Source: an uncultured Porphyromonadaceae bacterium (GTDB taxonomy: Bacteria; Bacteroidota; Bacteroidia; Bacteroidales; Muribaculaceae). Taken from it: a DNA stretch of 5,430 bases. The stretch spans positions 1 to 5,430 of the forward strand of contig CAMWKC010000169.1 of assembly GCA_947174735.1 (NCBI GenBank), read 5' to 3'. Below are positions 5,398 through 5,430 of this stretch, piece by piece. Every line of letters starts with the position of its first letter. The first letter of the stretch is position 1. The position numbers and the translations under genes are program-made. Below the pieces are notes generated by a model. That model ran no database searches. It worked only from the letters and a program-made list of their open reading frames with translations, and was not told the origin of the DNA.

Positions 5398-5430
5398 GGA
5401 AGTTCCAACCTTTCCAACTTGCCACGGTTG
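5398..5430. repeat. Repeat-rich segment cut by the window edge
   Basis: Seen: TTCCAAC occurs twice (5403-5409 and 5412-5418). AAGTT (5400-5404) pairs with AACTT (5416-5420), and CAACC (5406-5410) pairs with GGTTG (5426-5430). The + strand frame from GTG 5363 stays open to the edge (19 codons after GTG up to TGC and beyond), but I recognise no protein in it. It could be a structured leader, a repeat family member or the start of a gene. The edge prevents a decision. Confidence 0.3.

Overview
The window looks like an ordinary chromosomal stretch from a gut-type Bacteroidota, most likely Bacteroidales and perhaps a Muribaculaceae-like lineage. The reasons are moderate GC content, no recognisable Shine-Dalgarno sites, promoter-like elements resembling the Bacteroidota TAnnTTTG -7 box, a tRNA without an encoded CCA end, a Bacteroidota-style short Crp/Fnr regulator, and a secreted protein with a C-terminal domain of the Por/type IX secretion kind. 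The family placement is inference; nothing in the window proves it.

Layout, all genes on the + strand. At the left edge is the 3' part of a tRNA-Thr(CGT) gene (1-52). A structured 207-bp spacer with a terminator-like hairpin and a second, longer hairpin leads to ridA (260-634), a complete 124-residue enamine/imine deaminase. A good intrinsic terminator (664-702) closes ridA. Next is an ABC-F ATPase of the Uup type (729-2546). Its open frame extends upstream to an ATG at 681, but that ATG sits in the loop of the ridA terminator, so 729 is the better start. Fourteen bases after the uup stop is a 24-codon reading frame (2561-2635) that reads like the first residues of 2-keto-3-deoxygluconate kinase (PfkB family) and then stops. 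I interpret it as the remnant of a deleted kdgK gene. A Crp/Fnr-family regulator (2639-3223) begins one codon after that stop, in the same frame.

A 148-bp spacer carries the best promoter candidate in the window (-7 box TAGTTTTG at 3279-3286) and leads to a 612-residue secreted protein (3372-5210). It has a signal peptide, two copies of an A-B pair of diverged beta-type domains marked by a repeated PSND(D/E) motif, and a C-terminal sorting-like domain. It ends at a perfect 23-bp hairpin (5234-5284). The last 140 bp hold no complete gene, but they contain paired direct repeats, a promoter-like element and a repeat-rich end cut by the window edge.

The genes do not form an obvious pathway. RidA and Uup are housekeeping functions (metabolite damage control and ribosome-associated ATPase). 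The Crp-like regulator could act on a neighbour, but the sequence does not show which. I see no CRISPR array, transposase, integrase or defence system. The items most worth a second look are the kdgK remnant at the uup-crp junction and the uncharacterised A-B-A-B secreted protein.
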